Below are positions 1 to 11,120 of a stretch of 64,000 nt of DNA, piece after piece (position 1 is the first letter of the stretch; the number at the start of each line of letters is the position of its first letter). Both the position numbers and the translations under genes were made by a program. The stretch spans positions 1,116,001 to 1,180,000 of the forward strand of contig JACGCK010000002.1 in NCBI GenBank assembly GCA_014925825.1, in the 5' to 3' direction. The DNA is from Pholiota molesta (lineage: Eukaryota; Basidiomycota; Agaricomycetes; Agaricales; Strophariaceae). The notes under the pieces are model-generated. The model was given only the letters and a program-made list of their open reading frames with translations, ran no database searches and was not told the origin of the DNA.

Positions 1-425
1 TATAAATACACATTCATCAGCGTCCATATCGCCGCGAGACCATAACTTGTAAACATAAGTTTCGAACATCCAAGCACGCAAATAGGTATAGAGTCGTCGC
101 AAAGCGATAATTATGGAGGTGCCGCGTCCAAGAAAATGCAGAATAAGAAGTCGTGAATTATAATCCCTATATCCCAGAATTCAAACCCACAAAAAAACAC
201 CCTCATCATCCCTCGGAGAAACGAACAATTCACCCTACATCTCTCTGTGCACGCACGCACACCCTTCCTCCTGATTTGCGCGCATCGGCAGCGCGGTGCC
301 GTGCCTAGATGCTGGTGTTTCTCCATAGGCCACTCGCGCACGAAAAGGACCCCGACCCGCAAGCCTGCCATCTCAAACACGGTGGGCAGCGCCGATACTT
401 CACGCCAGAAACCGCCTGCCTGGGC
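1..425. other. left-edge intergenic stretch
   Basis: This is the region downstream of the retropepsin-like gene, which is read leftward and stops at 426. It is AT-rich up to about 240 and then becomes GC-rich. I see no conserved open frame, RNA gene or repeat in it. Confidence 0.5.
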
Positions 426-1856
426 CTACGAAGCAGCGGCAGGCGGGAGGCCGAGAAACGAGCGCACGCGCTGCGGGAGGGTGGGCTTCCAGCGCTCGCG
501 CGCGCCGCCGGTGTGCCTGTGGGGCGGGAGGGTGGGGATGGTGAGCGGGACGTCGCGCAGCGCCCGCGCGGATTCGTCTGCACGCAGTGGGTCAGTCTCA
601 GGATCGCAGAAAAAAATAATTATCAATACTGAAAGCACTCACAATATAATACCGGGCCCACGCCGTCGCCGTCCTTCGGGAAGAACACGCTCACCCCGGC
701 GTCCCGCAGGAACTGCACGCCCAGCCGTCCAGCCTCGCCCGCGCGCGCGATGCGCGCCACTGTCTGCACGCCCTGCACCGTCACCGCCACCTCCACCACC
801 TCGTCCTCCTCCTCCTCGTCGCGCTCGCCGCTGTCGTTGGCGTAGCCACCCGCGTACCCGAGGGCGCGCAGCGTGCCGCGCGCGATGATGGAGTGCGGCA
901 GGCTCGTGTCGAGGATGAAGTTCGCGGCGACCGCGTCGCTGGGCGCCGGGTGCGCGAACAGCGTCATCACCGAGTGTGGTCGCGTGCCCGGAGAGTGGAG
1001 TCCGCCACGCCGCGCGGGCAGCGACGCCGTCGACCCATCGAGCTCCTTCAACGTCGGCGGCGGCAGCAGCGTCTGGTCGGAATACGAATACGCGTGCCCG
1101 CCCGGCGGCGGCGGCCTGCCCACCCCATTGACACTGCCCACGGTCTGCATTTCCCGCCGCGCGACCCACCACGAGGCGCGCCGCCGAGCGCGCAGCGGCG
1201 CGGGGCCGGGGCGCGGGTCGCGCACGATGAGGCGCCAGGCGAGGAGGCCGGTGAGGGGCCCGTGCGGGATGCGCACGCCCGCGCAGGGCACGGCGGCGAT
1301 CTCCGTGGTGTGCGGGGCGTTGTCGGGGCCCAGGGCGGCGGCGAGCTGCGCGGTGGTGGCGAATGCGCGGATGGGTGCAGGGGCGCGGGTGGGGTGGATT
1401 TGGAGTGGTTCTATTTTCGACGGGCGTAAAACGGAGGCATGTCAGAATGATGGGATACAAGCTCTAGGTGGGGACGGGCGTACCATCATATTGCAGAGAG
1501 GAGTGCTTGTCGACGTAGTAGTCTCCTGAGTCCGAGCGCTGTGGCGGCATCAGCTTCTCGCTGTACGTCCCATTCCCGCCCCGTTTGGGTGATAGAGTAT
1601 CGGAGTACCCCAGTGCCTTCGTCACCGTCGGGTGATCGGATACGGCGGTCGCCTCGGACGCGGAGACGAAGGAGCGCAGCGAGAGGCGGTCCGTGGTGTG
1701 CGTCGCCGTGGACGGTGTGGTGTGCGCTGGTGCGTGCACATGCGTGTCGGCGGAGGTGGAGGCGGCGGAGATGCAGGAGCTGGAGGAGCTGGAGCGGGAC
1801 GGGGGTTCGAGGGGGGCGCGGCGGGGGCGGTCTGGGTTTGCGAGGGTGAGAGGCAT
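426..1856 (-). CDS. retropepsin-like protein of unknown function
   Basis: Three exons, 1484-1856, 643-1410 and 426-577, joined by GT-AG introns of 73 and 65 nt, give about 430 residues. The start at 1856 was chosen because a TATA box (TATATAAAG on the minus strand) lies about 70 bp upstream; more upstream in-frame codons would fall at or before that box. The first ~125 residues are Ser/Pro/Thr-rich and look disordered. The C-terminal half carries ILDTSLPHSIIARGTLRALG followed about 60 residues later by GVQFLRDAGVSVFF. This resembles the Asp-Thr-Ser/Gly active-site strand and the LG-x-F/D-FL signature of retropepsin-type aspartic proteases, with an acidic loop between them. The fold call is my inference; no reverse transcriptase or integrase is attached. 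Whether it is an active protease, a dimeric binder or a domesticated fragment cannot be told from sequence. Confidence 0.7.
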
Positions 1857-1925
1857 GGATGGGGTGAGGTGGAAACGACGGGGAAGGAGCGCCCCTATAT
1901 ATGTAGTGTTGCCGTAGCGGCGGAG

Positions 1926-1934
1926 CTTTATATA
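1926..1934 (-). promoter_or_regulatory. TATA box of the retropepsin-like gene
   Basis: The minus strand reads TATATAAAG about 70 bp before the ATG at 1856. It sets a start downstream of it and argues against the longer frame that begins at 1991. Confidence 0.5.
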
Positions 1935-2950
1935 GCACACCACTACGCAGCCACTACGTAGCTCAAACCCTGCTTCGCTGTCTGCCATCATACTTATCTT
2001 TGTTCTTGCTCGCTATCAACGGGCTCGTGTAGTCGGTCAACGATACCCGTCTCAACCCAGGACCAGCGGGGCTTTGCGCTGATACCGTGCGCTGTCATCT
2101 CAACATGATGGTGGGTCTGATTTGTAGACTCTTGTCACTGCGCTCGCGACTGCACTCACCATCTGCTGTCGCGACCCAGCATCATAAAATTGAATCTACA
2201 CGTGTGAGGTCTGTGATTCAATCTTTTGGTCTGGACTGGGGACTATGGTGGGCTATGCGTCCCTAGCTATATCAGGCTCCAGCCAGGGCGAAAGCTGATG
2301 ACATCATACGCCTTGGGGGCAATGACCATGGGCAATGGAGCAGTAGGCTGCGGTAGGCACACCAGTACATGGACTTTCCTGGTCGTTGAATGAAAGAACT
2401 CAATAACCGAAAGTACAGAAAAATCCACAGAGCCATTGTCAAGCTATAGGAAATTGCATTTGGATAACCATTGCACATACATCAGGTCTTATTTGGCCAC
2501 CGTACGAGGCGAGATGAGGCAGGATGAGGCGTCGGTAAGAACGTCTGGGACTAAAAAACTCCGAGTTGGAGTCCTAGGACAATGAGCTGATCTCATAATT
2601 GTCGGAGTGGAACATATGTTTCCAGGGCGTAAAGCAAGCGCAAAGTTTTGTTGTCTCTCGTTGCACTAGCATCTCTAATCCAGGAGAAAATTGCAAGAAA
2701 CTTGGTACACCTGGGCACTCAAGCCAGTTTTTGAAATGGAATACGTTGTCCTTGGTATATTTTTTGCAAATTATTCGAGAAAAAACGACAAAACGAAAAG
2801 GGTATGTATGGTCAAGATATTTTTAGAACCAAGCGCAATCGTGATGAAAAGTACGCGTGCGGTCACGCGTGACTAGCCGACGATTGTGCGCGATTGTGGG
2901 GAGTGCCACTGACCACCATCGCCCATCGCCCATTGTCTTCCGTTGTCGTC
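1935..2950. other. intergenic region between divergent genes
   Basis: This is the upstream region shared by the leftward retropepsin-like gene and the rightward FunK1 gene. Open frames here are short and show no family resemblance. An ACGCGTG-type inverted motif occurs near 2850-2872. I see no gene. Confidence 0.5.
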
Positions 2951-2960
2951 GTGGGCCCAC

Positions 2961-2967
2961 TATAAAA
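2961..2967 (+). promoter_or_regulatory. TATA box of the FunK1 kinase gene
   Basis: TATAAAA lies about 150 bp before the chosen ATG at 3120. An in-frame ATG at 2943 precedes this box and is therefore unlikely to be the start. Confidence 0.5.
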
Positions 2968-3119
2968 TGTTGTCCCTAGACTCCTGGCGCTACATTTTCC
3001 CCCACCTTTACCCCGAGGCTCCTCCCCGGCATCTGATTCCTCGCTCTCTTCCGGCACCCGATTCCCCATCGCCTCCTCACCACTCATCACCGCCTTTTTA
3101 TCAGTCTCCTTTGACTATC

Positions 3120-5639
3120 ATGCCATCTCCCCTGAATCTTGCTGCTGCCTCCCGCCCTGTAGCTGGCCTTCCACAATATACGGCATCCTCCCCACCACCA
3201 TGCTATCCCTCCCCTAAATTCTCTGATCCACCATGTCCAGTCAAAAATTTGACCCCAAAACCGCCATCACGCCCGAAGCCGACTCGAAATATTGCTTCAG
3301 ACCCCGTACATGACCTCTTCAGTCCTCGAACTTGGGCCAAGGATGGCTTCCAGCTCTACCCTGATGAGGTGGATGCTACCGTGGCCGAGTTTCGGAACTC
3401 AGTCGTCTGCAGCAAGACCTTTGAGGACCGCTTCACTGAGTCTGGCCCATCCCAAGCACGAATTGATAATTTCTTGAAGGAGACCGAACTCTACGATTGC
3501 GAAACAAAACGATGGCGAGATATACCCGAGGTCTGCACGAAAGTGGGCAAGCTTTTTCGCCCTATGCGCGTCTTAGTCGACGCGATCACGGAGCACTTTG
3601 GCTATGTTACCACCCGCCCCGTCGTGGACTCTTTCCGCATCCCTGAAAATCGTCTTGAATTCGACCAACCGCACCGAAAATCTAACTGCGTATATAGGCC
3701 AACACCGTTGAAGAAGCTACCACATATGATGGCGCTCGGGGTCTCAGGCTCAAATTTTGGCCCTCTTCCGTCGGTTTTTGAATCAGGCCCTTCGTACGCG
3801 GCGTGCGTCTCCCCGGTCGAGCTGCAATTAGAAGATCAACGCGACTCTACAAGCGACCTGATCCAATTGGCACTCTATGCTCGGTGCGCTTCCCCCAAAC
3901 CCTGACTAATCTTAACCCCGCTGACATATTGCCCCAGCCAATGCTTCATGCGCCAGCACAACCGCCACTTCGTCTACGCGCTGCTGATCACCGAGCGCAC
4001 CGCGACGCTCTACATGTTCGACCGCAGCGGCGTCTGCCACTCGCACCCCGTCGACATCCACGCGCGCGCCGCCGCCTTCGTGCGCCTGCTCCTCGGCGTG
4101 TGGGCGCCCGACGACGCCGCCGTCGGGTTCGACACGTCCATCGCCTGGGCGCAGGACGCGCGCGGCGGCGGCGGCGGTGCGTGGCGGCGGCACATCACCA
4201 CCCGCGACGAGTTCGACCTCCCGCAGCGCTACCTGCTCAGGGCGCCGGTGACCCCGGTCCACACGCGCTGGTTCCTCGAGGGCCGCGGGACGGTGTGCTG
4301 GGCGGCGACGGACGCGGACGGGGAGCGCGTGCTGGTCAAGGACCTGTGGCGCGAGGCGGGCAGGACGCCGGAGCGCGAGTTCCTGAAGATGGCGCGCGAG
4401 ATGCCCGGCGTCGGTCAGGGGGTCGGTGGGGAGGCGGGGGTGTGGGTCTCAAGACTGCGGGGGATGGCGCCGCGCCCGGGGTTTGTGGACCGCCAGTTCT
4501 CGCGGCTGGTGCTGAAGGATTATGGCGCGTGTCATATCGGCAGGTTCGTGGGCCATAGAGACCTTTTGTGTGGGTTCCGGGATGCTATTGCTGGTGGGCT
4601 GGTCTCTTTTTTTCTTTCTTGGTTTTTGGTTTCTGATGTTCTGTGAGCAGGTCATCAAAGGCTGTGGAATGCTGGTATCCTCCATGGCGATGTCAATATG
4701 GAGAATATCCTCTTGACATCGCAGCACGCTCCTGCTGAATGGCGGAGCGTCCTCATCGATCTCGACTTGGCGATGTGGGTCAAGAGCCGCCCCGACCATC
4801 CCGCCCCGCAGTTCCACAACCAGGTGCGTACCCCGCTTCCTTCTGCCCTATCCCTCCATCGCTCACATTGCATCTTACAGGGCACGCGCGCGTACATGTC
4901 GCTGAACGTCCTCGAGTCGCACCACACCCCCCACGCGGCTGGCTTCGCGCGCGACTATCTGGACGACCTCGAGTCGTTCTACTACCTCCTCCGCCACATC
5001 TGCGCCTCCTTCACCGGGCCCGGCGCGGGCCAGCGCCTCCCGGAGAAGCCGGAGTTCGTCGCGGCGTGGGAGCAGCCCGACGCCGGCGCGGCCGCGCTCG
5101 CGAAGATGGGCTCGCTGCTGTGCGCGGACGCGGACTCGGAGCCGACGGCGTACTTCGGCGGCCCCGACGGCATATTCGGGGACCTGCTGGAGAAGCTGCG
5201 CGCGTTCGTGGCGCGCGCGGCGGGGCGCAAGCGGACGCGGGCGCGGGCGCCGGGGTGGGGCGCGCTGCGGGGGGCGGCGGAGTGGGATTATGGGGTGGTG
5301 TTGAGGCTCGTGGACGATGCGCTGTGTGAGCTAAGGATGGGAAGGTGGATGGTGGTGGAGGATACGGAGGTGGAGGAGGCGTGGAGGAAGCGGGTAAGGG
5401 AGGTGGCAGAGGGGCTGCCGCTGCCGGCGGGGGTGGTGGGTGCGGGTGCTGCGTGGAGTTTGGGTGGTCTGGCTGCTGGGGGTGGTCCGGATGCTGGGGG
5501 CGGTCCACCGGGGGAGGCGTCTGGGTGTAGGTGTGGGAGGAAGAGGAGGAGAGAGGAGGAGGGTGGGAAGGAGGAGAGTGCGCCTCAGCCTAAAAGGCTG
5601 AAGGTATATCCTCCGGTGGCACTGGGGATGTTGTTTTAG
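3120..5639 (+). CDS. FunK1 fungal-type protein kinase
   Basis: Four exons, 3120-3883, 3938-4593, 4651-4823 and 4881-5639, encode about 783 residues. The N-terminal half has the usual FunK1 features, including CVSPVELQLEDQRDS then LIQLALYARQCFMRQHNRHF across intron 1. The kinase half has a Lys-containing LVKDLWRE strand, the catalytic loop HGDVNMENILL (HRD-like Asp and the metal-binding Asn present), and IDLDLAM in place of DFG. A GTRAYMS segment after intron 3 and DYLDDLESFYYLL follow, both hallmarks of the family. The C-terminal tail is Gly- and Arg-rich and basic. FunK1 kinases are an expanded Agaricomycete family of mostly unknown substrates; some are linked to multicellular development. 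Nothing here looks broken. Intron 3 is 57 nt with no stop, so its retention would keep the frame. Confidence 0.88.
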
Positions 5640-6322
5640 ATTTCTTTGTACTCTTTCTGTGATCTGTTTTTCCTTTGGTTCATTTGTTGTATATTATTGT
5701 AGGACTTAGTTGTATAGTAGCCTGTAGACAGAAAGAGTGTTAGATGTCGCCGCTCTGGAAATTGTACTCAATCAAGTGTAGTTGCGGCCTTTCATGATCC
5801 AGGAATTTGCAAACTTGGTGTTCTGTTCTGAAGTGAGCATGCTTATTTCTTGAACTGGCTTATTGCTCTGTATGTTGCTTTGTTATTTGCTCTCCGAGAC
5901 CTACATGGAAGATGTCTTCTACTATGGGGAAAAACGCGAACATTTCAGCCATATACAAAATAAGCGCCCATTGCCTTCCACTGTCGTCCGACGCCCCTAA
6001 CATCTGCTGAGTCCCACAGCCATTATCCCTGCAAGACTCTTTCGAATAGATCCAGGCGTAGTGATTTCTATCCAGCGAGTATTGAGGGCAGAGCTAGGAA
6101 GAGTGAACGAATGAAAATATATCACCCGGAATCGGTGTCCTGTCGGAGTCTGGACCGTGCCAAGCCCTACAGTGCCAGGAGTATCCGAGTCCCGCGGTTG
6201 CCTCCAGTGACTCCAGTGACTCCCGTGCTCCAGCGGGCTACAGAGGGCTACATAGCGCTAGCCGTGCTATGGGAGGCTCTGGGAGGAACCTCTCTCCACA
6301 GTCCCCTAGAGCGATGCCGCCC
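5640..6322. other. intergenic region
   Basis: FunK1 3' flank and upstream region of the DUF6532 gene. Short direct repeats such as ccagtgactccagtgactcc (6205-6224) and gggctacagagggctacat (6236-6254) precede the TATA box. No gene is seen. Confidence 0.5.
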
Positions 6323-6329
6323 TATATAA
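6323..6329 (+). promoter_or_regulatory. TATA box of the DUF6532 gene
   Basis: TATATAA lies about 130 bp before the ATG at 6460, in the right place to support that start. Confidence 0.5.
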
Positions 6330-6459
6330 CCCGCGTTGATTTTTGCTCTGCCGATCGCTCCGCTTTTTACTTCCACCTTGCAGCTTGCAAGTGAACACTG
6401 CGCAGCGCTCCTTTCGAATTACAGTACTACGCAGCTCAGCTCTTGGTCTTTGACGAGAA

Positions 6460-7858
6460 ATGCCGGCTCTCCGTAGACTTGGATCCATCCGCCAGATCGT
6501 TCCGTTCGATCCCTTGGAAGACGAAAGAGGCAGATCGGTGCGTTTCTGACCTTTTTCCTGCTGCCCCCTTTTGCCAATCTCTATTCAAACATCATTGGTA
6601 GATCTCTGCGCTCGTTGGCGCGGCCGATGCTGAACGGCCAGGACTGCGGCGCGCTCTATTCCCGCATGAAAACCAAAGGCTCGTCAACGTCGCTTGTGAG
6701 CTGCTTCGGGAGCGTCTCACAAAGGTATGCCAGTTGTTCTTTCGCGTGAAGTGTCGTGCTGATGTTGTGTTTCGTGGAGGTTGATCCATGGCTAGACACT
6801 ACGAGGCGCCAACCGGCAGCGGGCAACGACGAATACGCCGGTCTCGCGATGCAGTTGTGGTACAATGCTTGCGAGAGACTTGGTGTCGAGAAGCGTGATC
6901 CCGGAGATGAGGACATAGAACAGGTGAGTACTCATATGTATGCTACTGTTCTATGTGTGGTCTTCGTACTGATATTATTTGCCACCAAGATCTTGGATCG
7001 CACTCCTCGTCGTTTCCGTGACCAAGTTTGCGAACGGGCTAACACTCTTGTGTTATATTCCTTCGACTTCGTGGACACTTATACGCTTGGAAAAACGCGT
7101 TCGAGTGCAGATATGGCGAAAATACTGGTTGAAAACCGTGCAAAATATGCTGTGCTGAAGGATAAATTTCACTACCAGGTACGATTCCAAGCACTGTTGC
7201 CAATATTTGGCTACTTGCGTTTTGAGCTGACTCATAATGTGCTTTGGCTTTCTAGGATCCGAATAATACAGCTATCCCCAATACCATGTACCAACATCAG
7301 ATAATTCAAGATATCCTCATCGATATGTGGTTTGGCGAAGGGGCGTACGTGCGAAGCCAATACTTTGCAGATGTCGCTGAGCTTCCGTTAGTCACTATGA
7401 CGTTCATCCTAACCGCGGTAAGTGCACTAATCTTTTGACTGGCTATCGTTTCTTTAATACTCATACTTATGTGGTGTGACTAGATTGAGAATGGGATTGA
7501 CGCATGGAGCTCAGGTCGTTTTAAACGGGTCGCATTCTCACATAGGAAGTATCAACGCCGGTACCAAAAGCACCTTGATAACCTGAAAAGGTGGAAAGAT
7601 TCCTACGCGAAGGAGCCGTATGATCTTGCTACACAAGTGCTGTGTTCTCTGCTCGAAAACGCCCGGTACGTTTTATTACTTGTTGTGGCTGCTATTTAAA
7701 CCATTACTCAATGTTACTGTAACTCCAGGTTCTCCATGCCGGAGGAGTTGTCAATGGAGGAGCGTGACGAGGCTTGTGACGAGGCGGAAGACTCGGAAAG
7801 TGAGAGTGAAGAAGCAATGTTGGCGATGTTTGCTATAAACCAAGGTCGTAATGCGTAG
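6460..7858 (+). CDS. DUF6532-type protein
   Basis: Seven exons, 6460-6537, 6602-6724, 6780-6923, 6990-7178, 7256-7417, 7484-7665 and 7729-7858, all with GT-AG borders and consistent phases, give about 335 residues. The segment from YQHQIIQDILIDMWFGEGAY through LPLVTMTFILTAIENGIDAW and the basic FKRVAFSHRKYQRRYQKHLD stretch matches the pattern I know for DUF6532, a helical domain common in Agaricomycetes and often found at the end of much larger proteins. The last 40 residues are strongly acidic (Glu/Ser/Asp). The role of the domain is unknown. This copy is short and nearly all domain. It lies head-to-tail between FunK1 and F-box genes, two other families expanded in this class. Confidence 0.75.
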
Positions 7859-8541
7859 GATTACATTCTTTGTTAGTGGATGCCAGCTTATGAGGCAACA
7901 AAAATTGAACTATTCCACAAACCCATTTTTCGAATAAGGGCGACGCCTCGCGTCGCGTCGTTCTGAATTCAACGCGAAACGTCACGTGTCACGTGCGTCA
8001 CGGCTTCCCATGCAGCAAGCCGAGATTGAGCCGGCGACATCATTGCATCGGAGCGCCGCTAGCCTAGCACCTTCAAGCTCAACCACTTTCATCTCCAAGT
8101 TCATACTCGTTCAGCTCCAATATACGATCCCCTGGAATGCCTCCTAGTTAGTAAGAAGTTTTCACAAAGGACGTTCGCCCTTCCGAAATGGCAATACCCT
8201 GTACCTTGTTCTCAAAGTACAAGGGCTCTCGGGTAAGTAGGCAGCTCAAAAAGTAAAAGAAATACGCTTGCTTACTTGCCTCCGCCCAAAGATCATCTCG
8301 GTTGCTGTGTGCAATTAACATCTTGATGCTTCCCCAAGGCTTCCTTTCCCGACACAAAGACAAGGCCCGAAGCGTCTAGATGCGCGTTTTAAATACGAGT
8401 TGTAATGAGGGTGGGATTGGTTAACGTTGCTGCTCTCCTCCCCCTCCTTCTGCGCCATCGAGACTCTCAGTGCAGGCCACTGCTGCCTTTCCTTCCTTTA
8501 CTTTTGCGACCTTCTGTCATTTTCGTATTCACGACTCAACG
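7859..8541. other. intergenic region with paired CACGTG sites
   Basis: Upstream region of the F-box gene at 8542. It holds two CACGTG palindromes 1 bp apart (7983-7988 and 7990-7995) within a CpG-rich patch. A 71-codon minus-strand frame at 8148-8363 shows no family features. No other gene is seen. Confidence 0.5.
7983..7995. promoter_or_regulatory. tandem CACGTG E-boxes
   Basis: Two perfect CACGTG sites separated by a single T. CACGTG is a typical bHLH-factor site in fungi. They lie about 550 bp upstream of the F-box gene, so the assignment to that promoter is inference. Confidence 0.35.
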
Positions 8542-10606
8542 ATGAGGTGGGCCCAAGAAGCTGCCGGTGTTATCTTTACGACCTTCCGCTTGCTATTCGA
8601 CCGCGAAGACACATGCTATCTATCCCGCCTCCCTGCCGACGTGCTCATTGACAACATCTTTCCCCTCCTGCTCGTCGAAGACATCATTCGTCTACGCCAG
8701 GTACACACCTACCCTTTCCTACCTGGCACCCTTTACTAACAAATACGCCCATTCCACAGACGAACAAAGCGTTCTACCTGCTCACACACGAGGCTGCGAT
8801 CTGGCGGCGCTTCCTGCGGCGCATGCACGGCATCCCGCTCGCGCAGATGCGCCCGACCTTCGACGTCACCGCGCCCACCGCCGACCACGAGATCGAGCCG
8901 CTCGTCACCGGCGCGTGCGCCATGGAGCGCGCCTGGCGCCTGGGCTTCCCCCACATCCGCTCCCAGCGCATCCTCACCGGGCAGCGGCTGAAGGTCGTCG
9001 ATCTGAAGATGGTGCCCGGCGGCAAGTTTCTGGTGGCGTCGGTGCGGGACCGGGTGCACGCGCGCTTCTTCATTGAGGTGTATGCGCTGGATGTGATGCA
9101 TGGGTGCCGGCTGCTGGCGCGCCTGCCGACGTTTTATAAGGTGTATGATTTGCAGGCCAAGTATATGGCACACAAGGGTCGAGCGGGCATCATGATCTCG
9201 TATACACGGCGACGGTTCAAGAACGGAGCGATGCCTGAGTGAGTCCAAGGCTTGTGACGTCTTCATTCGTTCTGATGTTGACTCTTTTCCGTTTTTCAAG
9301 TTCAAAAGTGAACCTCGCGGAGCTCAGCCATAAACACCCGGTAGACACCGTGTTTCCGCTGGAATACGACGCGTGCGTCGTGCACATGCAACTGGATGCC
9401 GTCGAGCGCCTCATCAAGCCCACCATACAACCGCTCAGCACATTAGAGTACACCGAGGCTGTGCGCCAGGGGGTGGCGCCCTTCCGCGACGTCCTGCGTG
9501 TCAAAACAGACCGGGAAGTGCACGCGCCGGCGCTGTTTGAAACGACGACCGGCCATGCGTGCTTGGGCTTCATTGAGGACCCGGGAAGGATCCGCCTCGT
9601 AATGTTGGCCAATGGCTTCGAGGCGACGCTCGAGTTCACGGACTACCCCGGACATGACCTGTGTGTAAGTGTTTTCTTCATTTTGTACCAATAATACGTA
9701 GCTCATCGATGTTTCCAGCCCCACAAGGTGCGCGCGTTTAGATACCTACCCTGCCAGAACGGGCTCCTCGTCGTCCGCACCGTTGCCGAGGCGCCAGGCC
9801 CTGATGCACCGACCTACATCGCGTTTGAGTTCTATGACTTCCCCGAGCAGACAGGCGCGCACATCCTCACCGCGGTCAGCGGGTGGAAGTGCGCCGACGT
9901 CTGGCATCTCGACGGCGAGTTCACGATCAGCGACCCCGAGATGCCCGGCAAGAAAACGCGCGCGGACCACCCCGACCTGCTCCCCAAAGAGATCTGCCCG
10001 CCGACGCTGTGGGTCTTCGCGCCGTCCTCGGCGCCCAAGGGCCTCGCGTACTGGTGGTTCCGGCCGGAGCCGCGGCCCAAGGCGCGCGACTCGGACGCGA
10101 CGGAGTACCACTACACGGAGGTGCACGACAGCGCGCACTTCCACCGCAACCGCAACTTCCACGAGCGCGCGCTGCCCGGCGCGGAGCGCACGCTGCTCGT
10201 CGAGCTCGACGCGGCGGGGCGCACGGAGGCGCTGCCGCTGAACCGCCTGCGGCGCTTCCACTGGCCCGCGGAGCGCTTCGGGACGCGCTACCCGCACCCG
10301 CTGCTCGGCGTGTGCGCGCCGGTGACCGCGCCGGTGGAGGAGGACTGCGTGCTCGCGTTCACGAATATCGGGGCGTCGGAGAACCTCGGGCAGGAGGTGA
10401 GCGCGGCGGGCGGGCTGACGGCGCTCGCGTGGGACGAGGGCAGCGGGCGGATATGCCTCGCGGCGGACGGGGCGGACCATATTCGCGTGTGCGATTTGGC
10501 GCCGGTGGTGGAGCCCCATATGCGGCTGGCGTTCAAGTGGCGAGAGAACCTGCTGGTTCCGCCGACTGACGTGTTTGAGTTTGATGCTCCTCATTACTAT
10601 TACTAA
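8542..10606 (+). CDS. F-box domain protein
   Basis: Four exons, 8542-8700, 8760-9238, 9301-9664 and 9719-10606, give about 629 residues. Residues about 32-70 form an F-box: YLSRLPADVLIDNIFPLLLV, then EDIIRLRQTNKAFYLLTHEA across intron 1, followed by WRRFLRRM. F-box proteins recruit substrates to SCF ubiquitin ligases through Skp1. The remaining 550 residues contain repeated hydrophobic strands (for example LKVVDLKMVPGGKFLVASVR and CLAADGADHIRVCDLAP) that look like a beta-propeller-type or other beta-rich substrate region, but no clean WD or LRR repeat. The ATG at 8542 is the first in frame. The target is unknown. The downstream neighbour on the other strand is a deubiquitinase; the proximity alone does not show a shared pathway. 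Confidence 0.82.
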
Positions 10607-11120
10607 CGATTTGAACCCTTGCTTTGAAGTTGCTTTGACTTTGCTTTGATTTTGATTTTGCTTTGGACTTTTCCTTTTATACAATATGTATCCATAATCT
10701 GTAGCCTAGTTGTAGCACCTATTCATTCCTTTTTCGTTCGCTGTTGAATAACATAGGGTGAAAAACGAGGGACTTGCTTTCATGCATGTGGAGGTATGTG
10801 AGTAGTGGGTATGTGGGGGTATGGATGGCAGACTAGCAAATAAAAATCAACAACGCTCCGTAGAAGAGATAAGACAACATAATTATGTCCCCGTTTCGTC
10901 GTGGAGACGAGGACGCGTGGATTCAAAGTACAACAGAAGTTCCGATATACAAGGCGTGGTCTATCCTCTGAAAATAACGATAGTAGTTAGGCGCTGAGGG
11001 GTGGCTGGGTGGGCACGATATATCTGCTGGCGCCACGCAGTCTGCAGTCCGTCCTTCTCCCTCTCCTCTTCTTTCTCTCTCCTTCTCTCTCGAGCTGATA
11101 CTCAAGAGTCGCATAATAAA
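10607..11120. other. convergent intergenic region with TTTGCTTTGA-like repeats
   Basis: 3' flanks of the F-box gene (+) and the deubiquitinase gene (-). A pyrimidine-rich imperfect repeat based on TTGCTTTGA spans about 10617-10672 just after the F-box stop codon. A TCTC-rich tract lies near 11050-11095. No gene is seen. Confidence 0.5.

Noticed and set aside
1464..1991. Longer N-terminus for the retropepsin-like gene starting at 1991
   Set aside because: It would start upstream of the TATA box at 1926-1934, and the extra residues show no conservation-like pattern.
9746..10684. 312-codon leftward open frame
   Set aside because: Antisense shadow of the last GC-rich exon of the F-box gene, with an Arg/Ala-rich composition typical of shadows.
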